NCBI RefSeq assembly: GCF_009827305.1
Contig: NZ_WTYJ01000002.1
Coordinates: 744,001-808,000, forward strand
Origin: Croceibacterium xixiisoli
Lineage (GTDB): Bacteria > Pseudomonadota > Alphaproteobacteria > Sphingomonadales > Sphingomonadaceae
Length of the DNA stretch: 64,000 bases
Direction of reading: 5' to 3'
Part shown: positions 44,356 to 52,311 of the stretch, one piece after another
Position numbering within the stretch: the stretch's first letter is position 1
How the letters are laid out: each line of letters begins with the position of its first letter
Made by a program: the position numbers and the translations under genes
Notes under the pieces: generated by a model
What the model saw: the letters and a program-made list of their open reading frames with translations, nothing else
Database searches by the model: none
Told to the model about the DNA's origin: nothing

Positions 44356-45891
44356 ATGCCCGTAGCGCTCGATCCCGTACCCCGTCCGCTCGATCATCTG
44401 ACCGAGTTTGGCGAAGCTGCGGCGATCGCGCTGCAACTGCGTGGCACAGCGCTTAGCTGGAAGGACTTAAGAACCCGTGTCGGCACGCTCGCGACCTGGC
44501 TGCAGGCGCAATTGCCGGGCCCGGGGGCACGCGTGGCCAGTTGGGCCGCCAAGGGTGAACTCACCTGTCTGCTGCCGCTGGCAGCGGCGCGGGCCGGGAT
44601 GGTGCATGTGCCGATCAATCCGCTGCTCAAACGCGCGCAGGTGGCGCATATCCTGGCCGACAGCGGCGCCAAACTTTTGATCGCCAATGCCGGGCGAATT
44701 GGAACGCTGGCCGATGGCGACGTGCCGCCAGGCTGCGAGATCTTCGAAGAGGGGGAGGAACTGGCCTGGGCTGGGGAATTCGATCCGCTGCCGCTGTCAT
44801 CAGCCGATCCGGACGACATTGCCGCAATTCTCTATACCAGCGGTTCTACCGGCCGGCCCAAGGGCGTCGTGCTCAGCCATGCCAATATGTGGCTCGGTGC
44901 GGTCAGTGTCGCGCATTATCTGGGCCTGGAATCCGATGATGTGGTGCTGGGCGTACTGCCGCTCAGCTTCGATTATGGCCAGAACCAACTCCTGTCCACC
45001 TGGCGGGCAGGGGGCTGTGTCGTTCCGCTCGACTATCTTACCCCGCGTGATGTCGTGCGTGCCTGCGAACGTCACGGCGTCACCACGCTGGCGGCCGTCC
45101 CCCCGCTGTGGGTGCAATTGCTGGGGCAGGAATGGCCGGAGCGCGCTGTTCAGGGGATGCGCCGCCTTACCAACAGCGGCGGCGCGCTGACCGTGGATAT
45201 GGTGCGCGGCTTGCGCGGCCTGTTCCCCACCACCCGGCTGTTCCCGATGTATGGCCTGACCGAAGCCTTCCGTTCGACCTTCCTCGATCCCGATCTGGTG
45301 GATGCCCATCCGACATCGATGGGGCAGGCTATTCCCTTTGCCGAAATTCTCGTCATCGATGATGAGGGAGCCCCGACAAAGTCTGGCGAAGAAGGGGAGC
45401 TGGTCCATTGCGGTCCGCTGGTCGCACTGGGTTATTGGCAGGACCCGGAACGATCGGCCGAACGCTTCCGCCCGGCACCGTCCGCCTCCCGCTCTGGCGG
45501 CATGGCCGTCTGGTCCGGCGATCGGGTGACCCGGGATGCCGATGGGCTGCTCTATTTCGTCGGTCGGCGCGACACGATGATCAAGAGCGCTGGCAATCGC
45601 ATCAGCCCGCAGGAGGTAGAGGAGGCAGCCCTCGCCACCGGCCTGGTGGTGGAGGCTGTGGCGCTGGGGGTGCCCGATGACCGCCTGGGCCATGCCGTCC
45701 ATCTGGTGGTGCGCGGGCGCAGCGGAGGCAATTCCGATGCCGATGCGCTGGCGACCTTGCTGCGCGCCGAGCTGCCCAACTTCATGCAACCACAGGTGAT
45801 CCGCTGGCTGGATGCGATGCCGATCAATCCCAATGGCAAGATCGATCGCAATGCCCTGCTGGATCAGGCTAAATCAGGAATTACTCAATGA
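44356..45891 (+). CDS. Acyl-CoA ligase (AMP-forming), exosortase A system-associated
   Basis: A 511-residue member of the ANL adenylating superfamily (ligase_PEP_1 type). The ATP loop is YTSGSTGRPKGVV near residue 160, the adenine motif is MYGLTE, and the catalytic lysine near the C-terminus is in NPNGKIDRNAL. It should activate a carboxylic or amino acid as the adenylate and load it onto CoA or onto the divergently encoded carrier protein. The stop overlaps the decarboxylase start (ATGA). ATG at 44356 has AGGA upstream. Confidence 0.93.
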   Translation: MPVALDPVPRPLDHLTEFGEAAAIALQLRGTALSWKDLRTRVGTLATWLQAQLPGPGARVASWAAKGELTCLLPLAAARAGMVHVPINPLLKRAQVAHILADSGAKLLIANAGRIGTLADGDVPPGCEIFEEGEELAWAGEFDPLPLSSADPDDIAAILYTSGSTGRPKGVVLSHANMWLGAVSVAHYLGLESDDVVLGVLPLSFDYGQNQLLSTWRAGGCVVPLDYLTPRDVVRACERHGVTTLAAVPPLWVQLLGQEWPERAVQGMRRLTNSGGALTVDMVRGLRGLFPTTRLFPMYGLTEAFRSTFLDPDLVDAHPTSMGQAIPFAEILVIDDEGAPTKSGEEGELVHCGPLVALGYWQDPERSAERFRPAPSASRSGGMAVWSGDRVTRDADGLLYFVGRRDTMIKSAGNRISPQEVEEAALATGLVVEAVALGVPDDRLGHAVHLVVRGRSGGNSDADALATLLRAELPNFMQPQVIRWLDAMPINPNGKIDRNALLDQAKSGITQ

Positions 45892-47114
45892 AGCCGCTAG
45901 GCCCTATCCCCGCTGGCTTTGCGGTTATCGATGGTGAATTGGCCATCGCCGGACTAACCGCCAGCACGATTGTCGAGCAGGCTGGTCAGACACCCTTGTT
46001 CGTCTATTCGGCGGATATGTTGCGCGCGCGGATGGCGGCCCTGCGCGCGGCCATGCCCGAACAATTGCATATCCACTATGCGATGAAGGCCAATCCCTTT
46101 GCACCGCTGCTGCGCTTGATGGGGCAATTGGTCGACGGCTTCGATATCGCCAGCGGCGGTGAACTGGCCATGGCAATCAATGCCGGGCTTGATCCGGCGC
46201 GCATCAGCTTTGCCGGACCGGGCAAGCGCGATGGCGAGCTTGAACAGGCGATTGTCCATGGGGTCACGCTGAACTGCGAATCCCCTGCAGAAATCCGGCG
46301 GTCGCTTGCCATCGCCGATCGCGTCGGACGGGTCCCGCAGCTGGCCATCCGGGTCAATCCATCCTTCGAACTGCGCGGATCGGGCATGAAAATGGGCGGC
46401 GGGGCCAAGCCGTTCGGCATGGATGAAGCGCTCGTGGTCGATGCCGCGCGCCTGATCATCGATTCCGGCGCGCAGTGGCGGGGCCTGCATATCTTCACCG
46501 GCAGCCAGGCCCTCGATGCCGCTGCGATCGTCGAAACCCAGGACAATGTCCTGACGCTGGCCGCGCGGCTGACCGCAGAGATCGGCGTCCCCTTGCCGCA
46601 TCTCAACATGGGTGGCGGGATGGGCATTCCCTATTTTCACGGGGATCAGCCGCTGGACCCTGCCGCTGTCGGCAGGCCTCTGGCGGACCGTCTGGAATCC
46701 CTGCCGCCCGAACTGGCAGGCACTGATTTTGCCATGGAACTGGGGCGCTATCTGGTCGGCGAAGCGGGGGTTTACCTGACCCAGATCATCGATCGGAAGG
46801 AAAGCCATGGGCAGGTTTTCCTGATCACCGACGGCGGATTGCATCACCAGCTCGCCGCGTCGGGAAATTTCGGCACCGTGGTGCGGCGCAATTATCCGGT
46901 CGCCATCGCCAGCCGATATGGGGCTCCGGCGGAAGAAGATGCCAATGTCGTGGGCTGCCTGTGTACCCCGCTGGACAGGCTGGCCGATCAGGCCGCACTG
47001 CCGCGCGCCGATGTCGGCGATCTGGTGGTTGTGTTCTGTGCCGGTGCCTATGGCGCCAGCGCCAGCCCTTCGGCTTTCCTGGGGCAGGGTGCAGCCGCAG
47101 AGATTTTGATTTAA
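45888..47114 (+). CDS. PLP-dependent decarboxylase, exosortase A system-associated
   Basis: A 408-residue fold-type III PLP enzyme related to diaminopimelate and ornithine decarboxylases. Lys67 in HYAMKANP binds PLP; the glycine-rich phosphate site is NMGGGMGIPYF; the active-site Cys from the partner subunit is Cys384 in FCAGAYG. The substrate is unknown; the ligase and carrier protein beside it suggest an amino acid on the way to a small amine or amide. Translationally coupled to the ligase. Confidence 0.93.
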   Translation: MKPLGPIPAGFAVIDGELAIAGLTASTIVEQAGQTPLFVYSADMLRARMAALRAAMPEQLHIHYAMKANPFAPLLRLMGQLVDGFDIASGGELAMAINAGLDPARISFAGPGKRDGELEQAIVHGVTLNCESPAEIRRSLAIADRVGRVPQLAIRVNPSFELRGSGMKMGGGAKPFGMDEALVVDAARLIIDSGAQWRGLHIFTGSQALDAAAIVETQDNVLTLAARLTAEIGVPLPHLNMGGGMGIPYFHGDQPLDPAAVGRPLADRLESLPPELAGTDFAMELGRYLVGEAGVYLTQIIDRKESHGQVFLITDGGLHHQLAASGNFGTVVRRNYPVAIASRYGAPAEEDANVVGCLCTPLDRLADQAALPRADVGDLVVVFCAGAYGASASPSAFLGQGAAAEILI

Positions 47115-47306
47115 TCGATGTGGCAGCTCTGTCCCGCTTTGGGACTGATGTGTAAAATCCGGCCAAATCATGCGGTTCTGGATAGAACAGCTAACGCAAT
47201 GTTCACCCTTTTTGGCGAAAAAGTGACCGGATCCGCGGGTGGCGGGTCATGTGCGGACCTTCAGGCCGCTCCACCTGGCTGCCCGAAACCGCGAGGACGC
47301 GTCAGA

Positions 47307-47948
47307 ATGCGAAAGAGTTTTATCACCCGAGTCACAGGCGCGACGGCGCTGGTTGGCCTGCTTCTTTCGGGCTGTGCCAGCTCTGGCGGGCAGCAGCTTG
47401 CCCCGGCCAGCTTTGTGGCCATGCAGGAAGGTCCTGGTGAAGAATATGTGATCGGTCCGCTTGATGAGTTGACCATCCATGTCTGGCGCAATGAAGAACT
47501 GGGCGCCAAGATTCAGGTTCGCCCCGATGGGCGGATCACTACGCCGCTGGTGGCGGACCTGCCCGCCGTGGGCAAGACCCCGACTATGCTGGCCGAGGAT
47601 ATCCGCCTGCAGCTGTCGCAATATATCGCAGAACCGCTGGTGACGGTGATCGTCAACCAGTTCGCCGGCACATTCAGCCAGCAGGTCCGGATCGTCGGTG
47701 CTACTGAAAAGCCGGCATCGCTGCCCTATCGCGCCAATATGACCCTGCTCGACGCAATGATTTCGGTTGGCGGGCTCAGCGAATATGCGGCCGGCAATCG
47801 GGCCAAGCTGATCCGGTTCGACAAATCCACCGGCAGCCAGCGTGAATATGCGCTGCGCCTGGCGGATCTGCTCAAGCGTGGCGACAGCGAAGCCAATGTG
47901 ATGCTGATGCCGGGCGATGTGATCATCATCCCCGAAAGCATGTTCTGA
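47307..47948 (+). CDS. Polysaccharide export lipoprotein (Wza-like), XrtA type
   Basis: A 213-residue lipoprotein: signal peptide with lipobox LLLSGC, then a Poly_export domain (EEYVIGPLDELTIHVWRNEEL, VRPDGRITTPLVADLPAVGKT) and an SLBB domain (VRIVGATEKPASLPYRANMTLLDAMISVGG). It should form the outer-membrane export channel for the exopolysaccharide. The 192-bp gap upstream is the likely promoter region of the export operon; no convincing promoter was seen in it. ATG at 47307 has GAGGA upstream. Confidence 0.95.
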   Translation: MRKSFITRVTGATALVGLLLSGCASSGGQQLAPASFVAMQEGPGEEYVIGPLDELTIHVWRNEELGAKIQVRPDGRITTPLVADLPAVGKTPTMLAEDIRLQLSQYIAEPLVTVIVNQFAGTFSQQVRIVGATEKPASLPYRANMTLLDAMISVGGLSEYAAGNRAKLIRFDKSTGSQREYALRLADLLKRGDSEANVMLMPGDVIIIPESMF

Positions 47949-47961
47949 CAGGAGCCGGCGC

Positions 47962-49485
47962 TTGAACCTTCTTCTCGAAGAGCTGCGCACAGCGCTCTGG
48001 ACGGTGTGGAACCGCCGCTGGCTGGCGCTGGCGGTGGCATGGCTGGTGTGCCTGCTCGGTTGGCTGGCCGTGGCCATGATCCCCAATACCTATCAGTCGA
48101 AGGCCCGGATTTTCATCCAGTTGGATGATGTCCTGGCCCAGCAGATCGGTATCGGTTCCGGCAGCCGGGAGAAGGATATCGAGCGCGTCCGGCAAACGCT
48201 GACCAGCGCGGTCAATCTGGAAAAGGTCGTGCGCGCCACCCGCTTGGGCGACGAAGTCACCACCCCGAGCCAGATGGAAGCGGCCGTTGCTGCCGTCGGC
48301 AAGGATATTCTGGTGGTCAGTGAACAGAACAATCTGTTCGAAATCACCGCATCGAGCGGTCGCAGCTATTTGTCCGATGCGGACAACGCCAAGCTGGCTC
48401 AGGATATCGCCCAGCGGATGATCGATATTTTCCGGGAGGAGAATATTGGCGGCTCGCGCGGTGAAATGCGCGAAACAATCGACTTCCTTGATCAGCAGCT
48501 GGCATCGCGCCAACGCGCTCTGGAAGAGGCAGAACAGGCCCGACTGAATTTCGAAGCCCGACACCCGGAACTGGCCGGTGGTGCGCAGGGCATGGCGACC
48601 CAACTCGGATCGATCCGGTCGGAACTGCGCAGCGTCGAGGCCGATCTTGCTGCCGCGCAGAGCGCGCTGGCAGCCATGGATGGTCAGATTGCCGGCACGC
48701 CGCGCACGCTTGTTACAGCTGGCGCTGGTGGCGGCCCACGCGGGGCACTGGCCCAGGCAGAGGCCAATTATTCCGCCATGCAGGCCCGTGGCTTGACGGA
48801 CAATCACCCGGATATGGTGTCGCTCAACAAGCAGATCGCATCGCTGCGTCAGCAGGTTGCCAATGCGGGCAGTGACTCCGGCTCCGCTCCCAATCCGGCC
48901 TACAGCTCGCTCCAGGCCATGCGGGTCGAGCGCCAGGCAAATGTCCAGTCCCTGCAATCGCGCGCGGCGGCGCTGCGGTCGGAAATCGCCTCCATCAGCG
49001 CCAGCCAGGCGCAGGAACCCGGCGCGGCAGCGGAAGCCCAGCGGATCAGCCGCGATTATGATGTGCTGCGCCAGCAATATGACAAATTGCTGCAGGATCG
49101 CGAAGAGCTGCGGCTGCGCGGCCAGGTTGAAACCGAACGCAGCGCGGTGAAGTTCGAAGTGGTCGATCCGCCAACGACGCCGCGTGTTCCGGCCGCGCCC
49201 AACCGGCCGGTGCTGTTGCTCGGTGTATTGGTGGCGGGAATTGGCGCCGGTGCCGGGCTTGCCTTCGCACTGGGGCAGCTCAATTCCACCTTCGCCACCG
49301 CCAGCAAGCTCGAACGAACTTTTGATCTGCCGGTGATCGGGACCGTTTCGCACATGCTGACCGACGCCGCGCGCAAGCTTCAGCGCAAACGGCTGCGGCA
49401 ATTTGCGGCAGCGACCGGCACACTGGTAATTGTCTTTGTGGTCTTGCTGGGCGCTGAATTCATTCAGCGCGGCATGGTCGCCTGA
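47962..49485 (+). CDS. XrtA-system polysaccharide chain-length determinant (Wzz-like)
   Basis: A 507-residue inner-membrane co-polymerase. Two membrane helices, near residues 20-40 (WLALAVAWLVCLLGWLAVAMI) and 470-490, bracket a long periplasmic coiled-coil region (RQRALEEAEQARLNFEARH onward). Together with the tyrosine autokinase that follows it sets chain length and drives export. It starts with TTG at 47962, for which AGGAG lies eight bases upstream; no ATG is available nearby. Confidence 0.94.
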   Translation: MNLLLEELRTALWTVWNRRWLALAVAWLVCLLGWLAVAMIPNTYQSKARIFIQLDDVLAQQIGIGSGSREKDIERVRQTLTSAVNLEKVVRATRLGDEVTTPSQMEAAVAAVGKDILVVSEQNNLFEITASSGRSYLSDADNAKLAQDIAQRMIDIFREENIGGSRGEMRETIDFLDQQLASRQRALEEAEQARLNFEARHPELAGGAQGMATQLGSIRSELRSVEADLAAAQSALAAMDGQIAGTPRTLVTAGAGGGPRGALAQAEANYSAMQARGLTDNHPDMVSLNKQIASLRQQVANAGSDSGSAPNPAYSSLQAMRVERQANVQSLQSRAAALRSEIASISASQAQEPGAAAEAQRISRDYDVLRQQYDKLLQDREELRLRGQVETERSAVKFEVVDPPTTPRVPAAPNRPVLLLGVLVAGIGAGAGLAFALGQLNSTFATASKLERTFDLPVIGTVSHMLTDAARKLQRKRLRQFAAATGTLVIVFVVLLGAEFIQRGMVA

Positions 49486-49496
49486 GGAGCAGGGAT

Positions 49497-50627
49497 ATGA
49501 CTGAGCATACCAAGATCCCGCTTCCTCCAAAGCGCAGCAAATCCCTGTTCGAACGGGCAGACGGGCATTTCGGCCTGGGCGATTTCGCTCCGGCGCCCGT
49601 GCCTGAAAAGCTGGAACCGGGCCTCAACCGTCGCCCCGACAAGCCGGTGCCGCGTCGCGCCGTGCCGATGACCGAGGAAGAACGCCTGTCCGAAGGCGTG
49701 GTGTTGACGCCGATGGGCTCCGATCCGGAACCGGTCGAGGCGCCTGTTCACACTGCAGCGCCTGCTCCGACGCCCTCATCGGCACCGGCTCCCACGGCGT
49801 CTCCGCCGGCAACGGTCGCTGCACCGGCGTCCGAGGCAGAGGCGCCGCGCGCCTCGCTTCCGCAATTGGCTCAGCGGGTCGAGTTTTCGGCCCAGCGGCA
49901 TCATATCGATCGGGCCCATCTGCGCGATCTTGGCTTGATTGTGCCGGATGGTCAGGTGACAGCGCTGTTCGAGGAATTCCGGATCATCAAGCGGCAGGTG
50001 CTGCTGGCGATCCGCGACGCTCAGCGCGCGGGGCAGGGCGCTTCGGCGCAGCGGATGCTGATCTGCTCCCCGTTGCCGGGTGAAGGCAAGACCTTCTGCG
50101 CCGCCAATCTCGCGCTGGCAATCGCGTCTGAAAAGGACACGGAGGTTGTGCTGGTGGACGCGGATTTCGCCAAGCCATCGGTGCTGTCGCTGTTCGGATT
50201 GAAGACGCAAGGCAAGGGCCTGATGGATGCGCTGGCAAACCCGGCCGTGCGCGTGGAAGACTGTGTCATCCCGACTGATGTGGGCGGGCTCTATGTCCTG
50301 CCAGCAGGCAATCAGACCACGACTGACAGCGAATATCTCTCCAGCCTCCAGACGACGATGGTGCTGGAACGGCTCACCCAGGGCGCGCCCAACCGCATCC
50401 TGATCTTTGACAGTCCACCGGCACTCGCGGCATCGCCGGCGGCCGAACTGGCCAAGCTGGTTGGCCAGGCCTTGGTCGTGGCGCGCGCCGACAAGACCGG
50501 GCAGAGCGCGCTCGAAGACGCATTGTCGCTGCTGTCCGCCTGCCCGGACATCAAGCTGATCCTCAACGCCACCCACTTCAGTCCCAGCGGGCGCCGGTTT
50601 GGCGCCTATTACGGATACGGGGAATAA
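49497..50627 (+). CDS. XrtA-associated tyrosine autokinase
   Basis: A 376-residue BY-kinase. After a proline- and alanine-rich N-terminal linker, the kinase has Walker A SPLPGEGKTFCAANLA near residue 190, Walker A' VVLVDADFAKPSVL, and a tyrosine-rich tail (FGAYYGYGE) for autophosphorylation. It is the cytoplasmic partner of the chain-length protein upstream. GAGGAGCAGGG precedes the ATG at 49497. Confidence 0.95.
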   Translation: MTEHTKIPLPPKRSKSLFERADGHFGLGDFAPAPVPEKLEPGLNRRPDKPVPRRAVPMTEEERLSEGVVLTPMGSDPEPVEAPVHTAAPAPTPSSAPAPTASPPATVAAPASEAEAPRASLPQLAQRVEFSAQRHHIDRAHLRDLGLIVPDGQVTALFEEFRIIKRQVLLAIRDAQRAGQGASAQRMLICSPLPGEGKTFCAANLALAIASEKDTEVVLVDADFAKPSVLSLFGLKTQGKGLMDALANPAVRVEDCVIPTDVGGLYVLPAGNQTTTDSEYLSSLQTTMVLERLTQGAPNRILIFDSPPALAASPAAELAKLVGQALVVARADKTGQSALEDALSLLSACPDIKLILNATHFSPSGRRFGAYYGYGE

Positions 50628-50632
50628 TCGCG

Positions 50633-52309
50633 ATGAATACCGCCGCTCATAAGCTTGCCCTGGCGCTGGTCGTTTTCGGCCTGCCAGGCACGGCTTTCGC
50701 CCAGACGGGCCCGACCGAGCAGGAAGAAAACACGCGCGACGGCGGCAGCCGCAGCCGGGTGGTCGACATCAACCCTTATATCGAAGCACGTCAGGTTCTG
50801 ACCACCGAGCTTGAGCCGGGCAGTGACACGGTCACCTATACCGGGCTGGCTGTCGGTGTGGATGCGACGGTTGCCAATCGCTACAGCTCGGGTTCCATCG
50901 GTGTACGCTATGAACGGCGCATCGGTTGGGAAGACGGCAGCCTGGACGGTGACACGATCAGCGGTATCGCGCGCGGTTCGCTGGCGCTGGTGCCCAATGT
51001 CCTGACGATCGAGGCGGGCGGTCTGGCCTCCCGCACCCGGGTCGAGGGTGATGGCAATACTTCGATCGGCGGTTTCGGGACCACCGACGGCGGCACCAGC
51101 CAGATTTATTCGGCCTATGCCGGCCCATCGGTCCGCACCACCGCCGGCCCGCTGCAGGTCGAAGGGCATTACCGCTTCGGGTACACCCGCGTCGAGACCC
51201 CCGATGCGCTGGTGCTGGCGCCCAACACGGCGCCAATCGACGTATTCGACGACAGCACCACCCATTCGGCGCAGGCACGCGTCGGCGTGGCTCCGCGCAC
51301 GGTCCTGCCGGTGGGCCTCAGCGTGGGCGGTGGCTGGAATGAACAGAACATCTCCAACCTCGATCAGCGCGTCAGTGATCGCTACGCGCGGGCCGATGTG
51401 ACTGTGCCCGTAACCCCCACGCTCGCGCTGGTCGGCGGGGTCGGCTATGAAGATGTCGAGATTTCCAGCCGCGATGCTGTGCGCGATGAAGATGGAATCC
51501 CGATCATCGGCAGTGACGGTCGCTATGTGACCGACTCCAGCGGTCCGCGCCGGATCGCCTATCAGACGGACGGGTTGATCTGGGATGCCGGCGTGATGTG
51601 GCGGCCGAGTACGCGGACATCGCTGGAAGCGCGGGTGGGCCGCCGTTACGGGTCGTCGACCTATTATGGCACTTTCGCCTACGCGCCAAGCGAGCGGACC
51701 TCGATCAATATTTCGGCCTATGACAGCGTCAACGGCTTTGGCGGTGCGCTGATGAACCGGCTGTCTTCGCTGCCCACGCAGTTCGATGCCCTGCGCAATC
51801 CGATTACCGGCGATATCGGCGGATGTGTCGCGGCGCTCGAAGGTGGCAATTGCATCGGCAGCGGGCTTGGCTCGATCCGCTCTTCCGTATTCCGCAATCG
51901 CGGCATCGCGGGCAGCTATTCCCGGCAGTTCGGCCGCACCAGCTTCGGGTTCGGCGCTGGTTACGACAACCGCAAATATATTGGCGCACCGGGTACGGTT
52001 CTGGCCAGTGCCAACGGGGTCGTCGATGAAAACGTCTGGCTGGCGGCCTATGCCAGCACCCAGCTTGACCGCCAGTCCAGCTTGACCGCCAATGGCAGCG
52101 TTAACTGGATGAACAGCGGTTTCGACGACAGTGGCACAGCCGTGGGTTACAGTGCTTCGCTCGCATATTTCCGCAATCTGATGGGTGGCCTCAGCGCCAC
52201 GGCTGCGGTCGGTCTGGATGGTATCAGCAGGCCGGATTTGAATGATTTCATGGCGGCATCCGCATTGGTTGGTCTGCGCTATTCCTTCCGCCCGACCCGA
52301 GGAGATTGA
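50633..52309 (+). CDS. PEP-CTERM/XrtA system-associated outer membrane beta-barrel protein
   Basis: A 558-residue protein with a signal peptide (LALALVVFGLPGTAFA) and regular amphipathic strands to the end (for example SIGVRYERRIGWEDGS, LEARVGRRYGSSTYYGTFAY), closing on LVGLRYSFRP. It belongs to the TIGR03016-type family tied to XrtA loci and probably helps polysaccharide pass the outer membrane. Six bases after the kinase stop. Confidence 0.92.
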   Translation: MNTAAHKLALALVVFGLPGTAFAQTGPTEQEENTRDGGSRSRVVDINPYIEARQVLTTELEPGSDTVTYTGLAVGVDATVANRYSSGSIGVRYERRIGWEDGSLDGDTISGIARGSLALVPNVLTIEAGGLASRTRVEGDGNTSIGGFGTTDGGTSQIYSAYAGPSVRTTAGPLQVEGHYRFGYTRVETPDALVLAPNTAPIDVFDDSTTHSAQARVGVAPRTVLPVGLSVGGGWNEQNISNLDQRVSDRYARADVTVPVTPTLALVGGVGYEDVEISSRDAVRDEDGIPIIGSDGRYVTDSSGPRRIAYQTDGLIWDAGVMWRPSTRTSLEARVGRRYGSSTYYGTFAYAPSERTSINISAYDSVNGFGGALMNRLSSLPTQFDALRNPITGDIGGCVAALEGGNCIGSGLGSIRSSVFRNRGIAGSYSRQFGRTSFGFGAGYDNRKYIGAPGTVLASANGVVDENVWLAAYASTQLDRQSSLTANGSVNWMNSGFDDSGTAVGYSASLAYFRNLMGGLSATAAVGLDGISRPDLNDFMAASALVGLRYSFRPTRGD

Positions 52310-52311
52310 GT

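Noticed and set aside
47121-47137. Possible sigma-54 promoter upstream of the export operon
   Set aside because: TGGCAG is present but the base pair ten positions on is CC rather than GC, so the -12 element fails.
47131-47145. GTCCC/GGGAC hairpin after the decarboxylase gene as a terminator
   Set aside because: Only a 5-bp stem and no T-tract; too weak to support.
47175-47188. GTTCT-N4-AGAAC as a possible LexA site before the export operon
   Set aside because: It is a short inverted repeat, while the alphaproteobacterial SOS box is a direct repeat GTTC-N7-GTTC.
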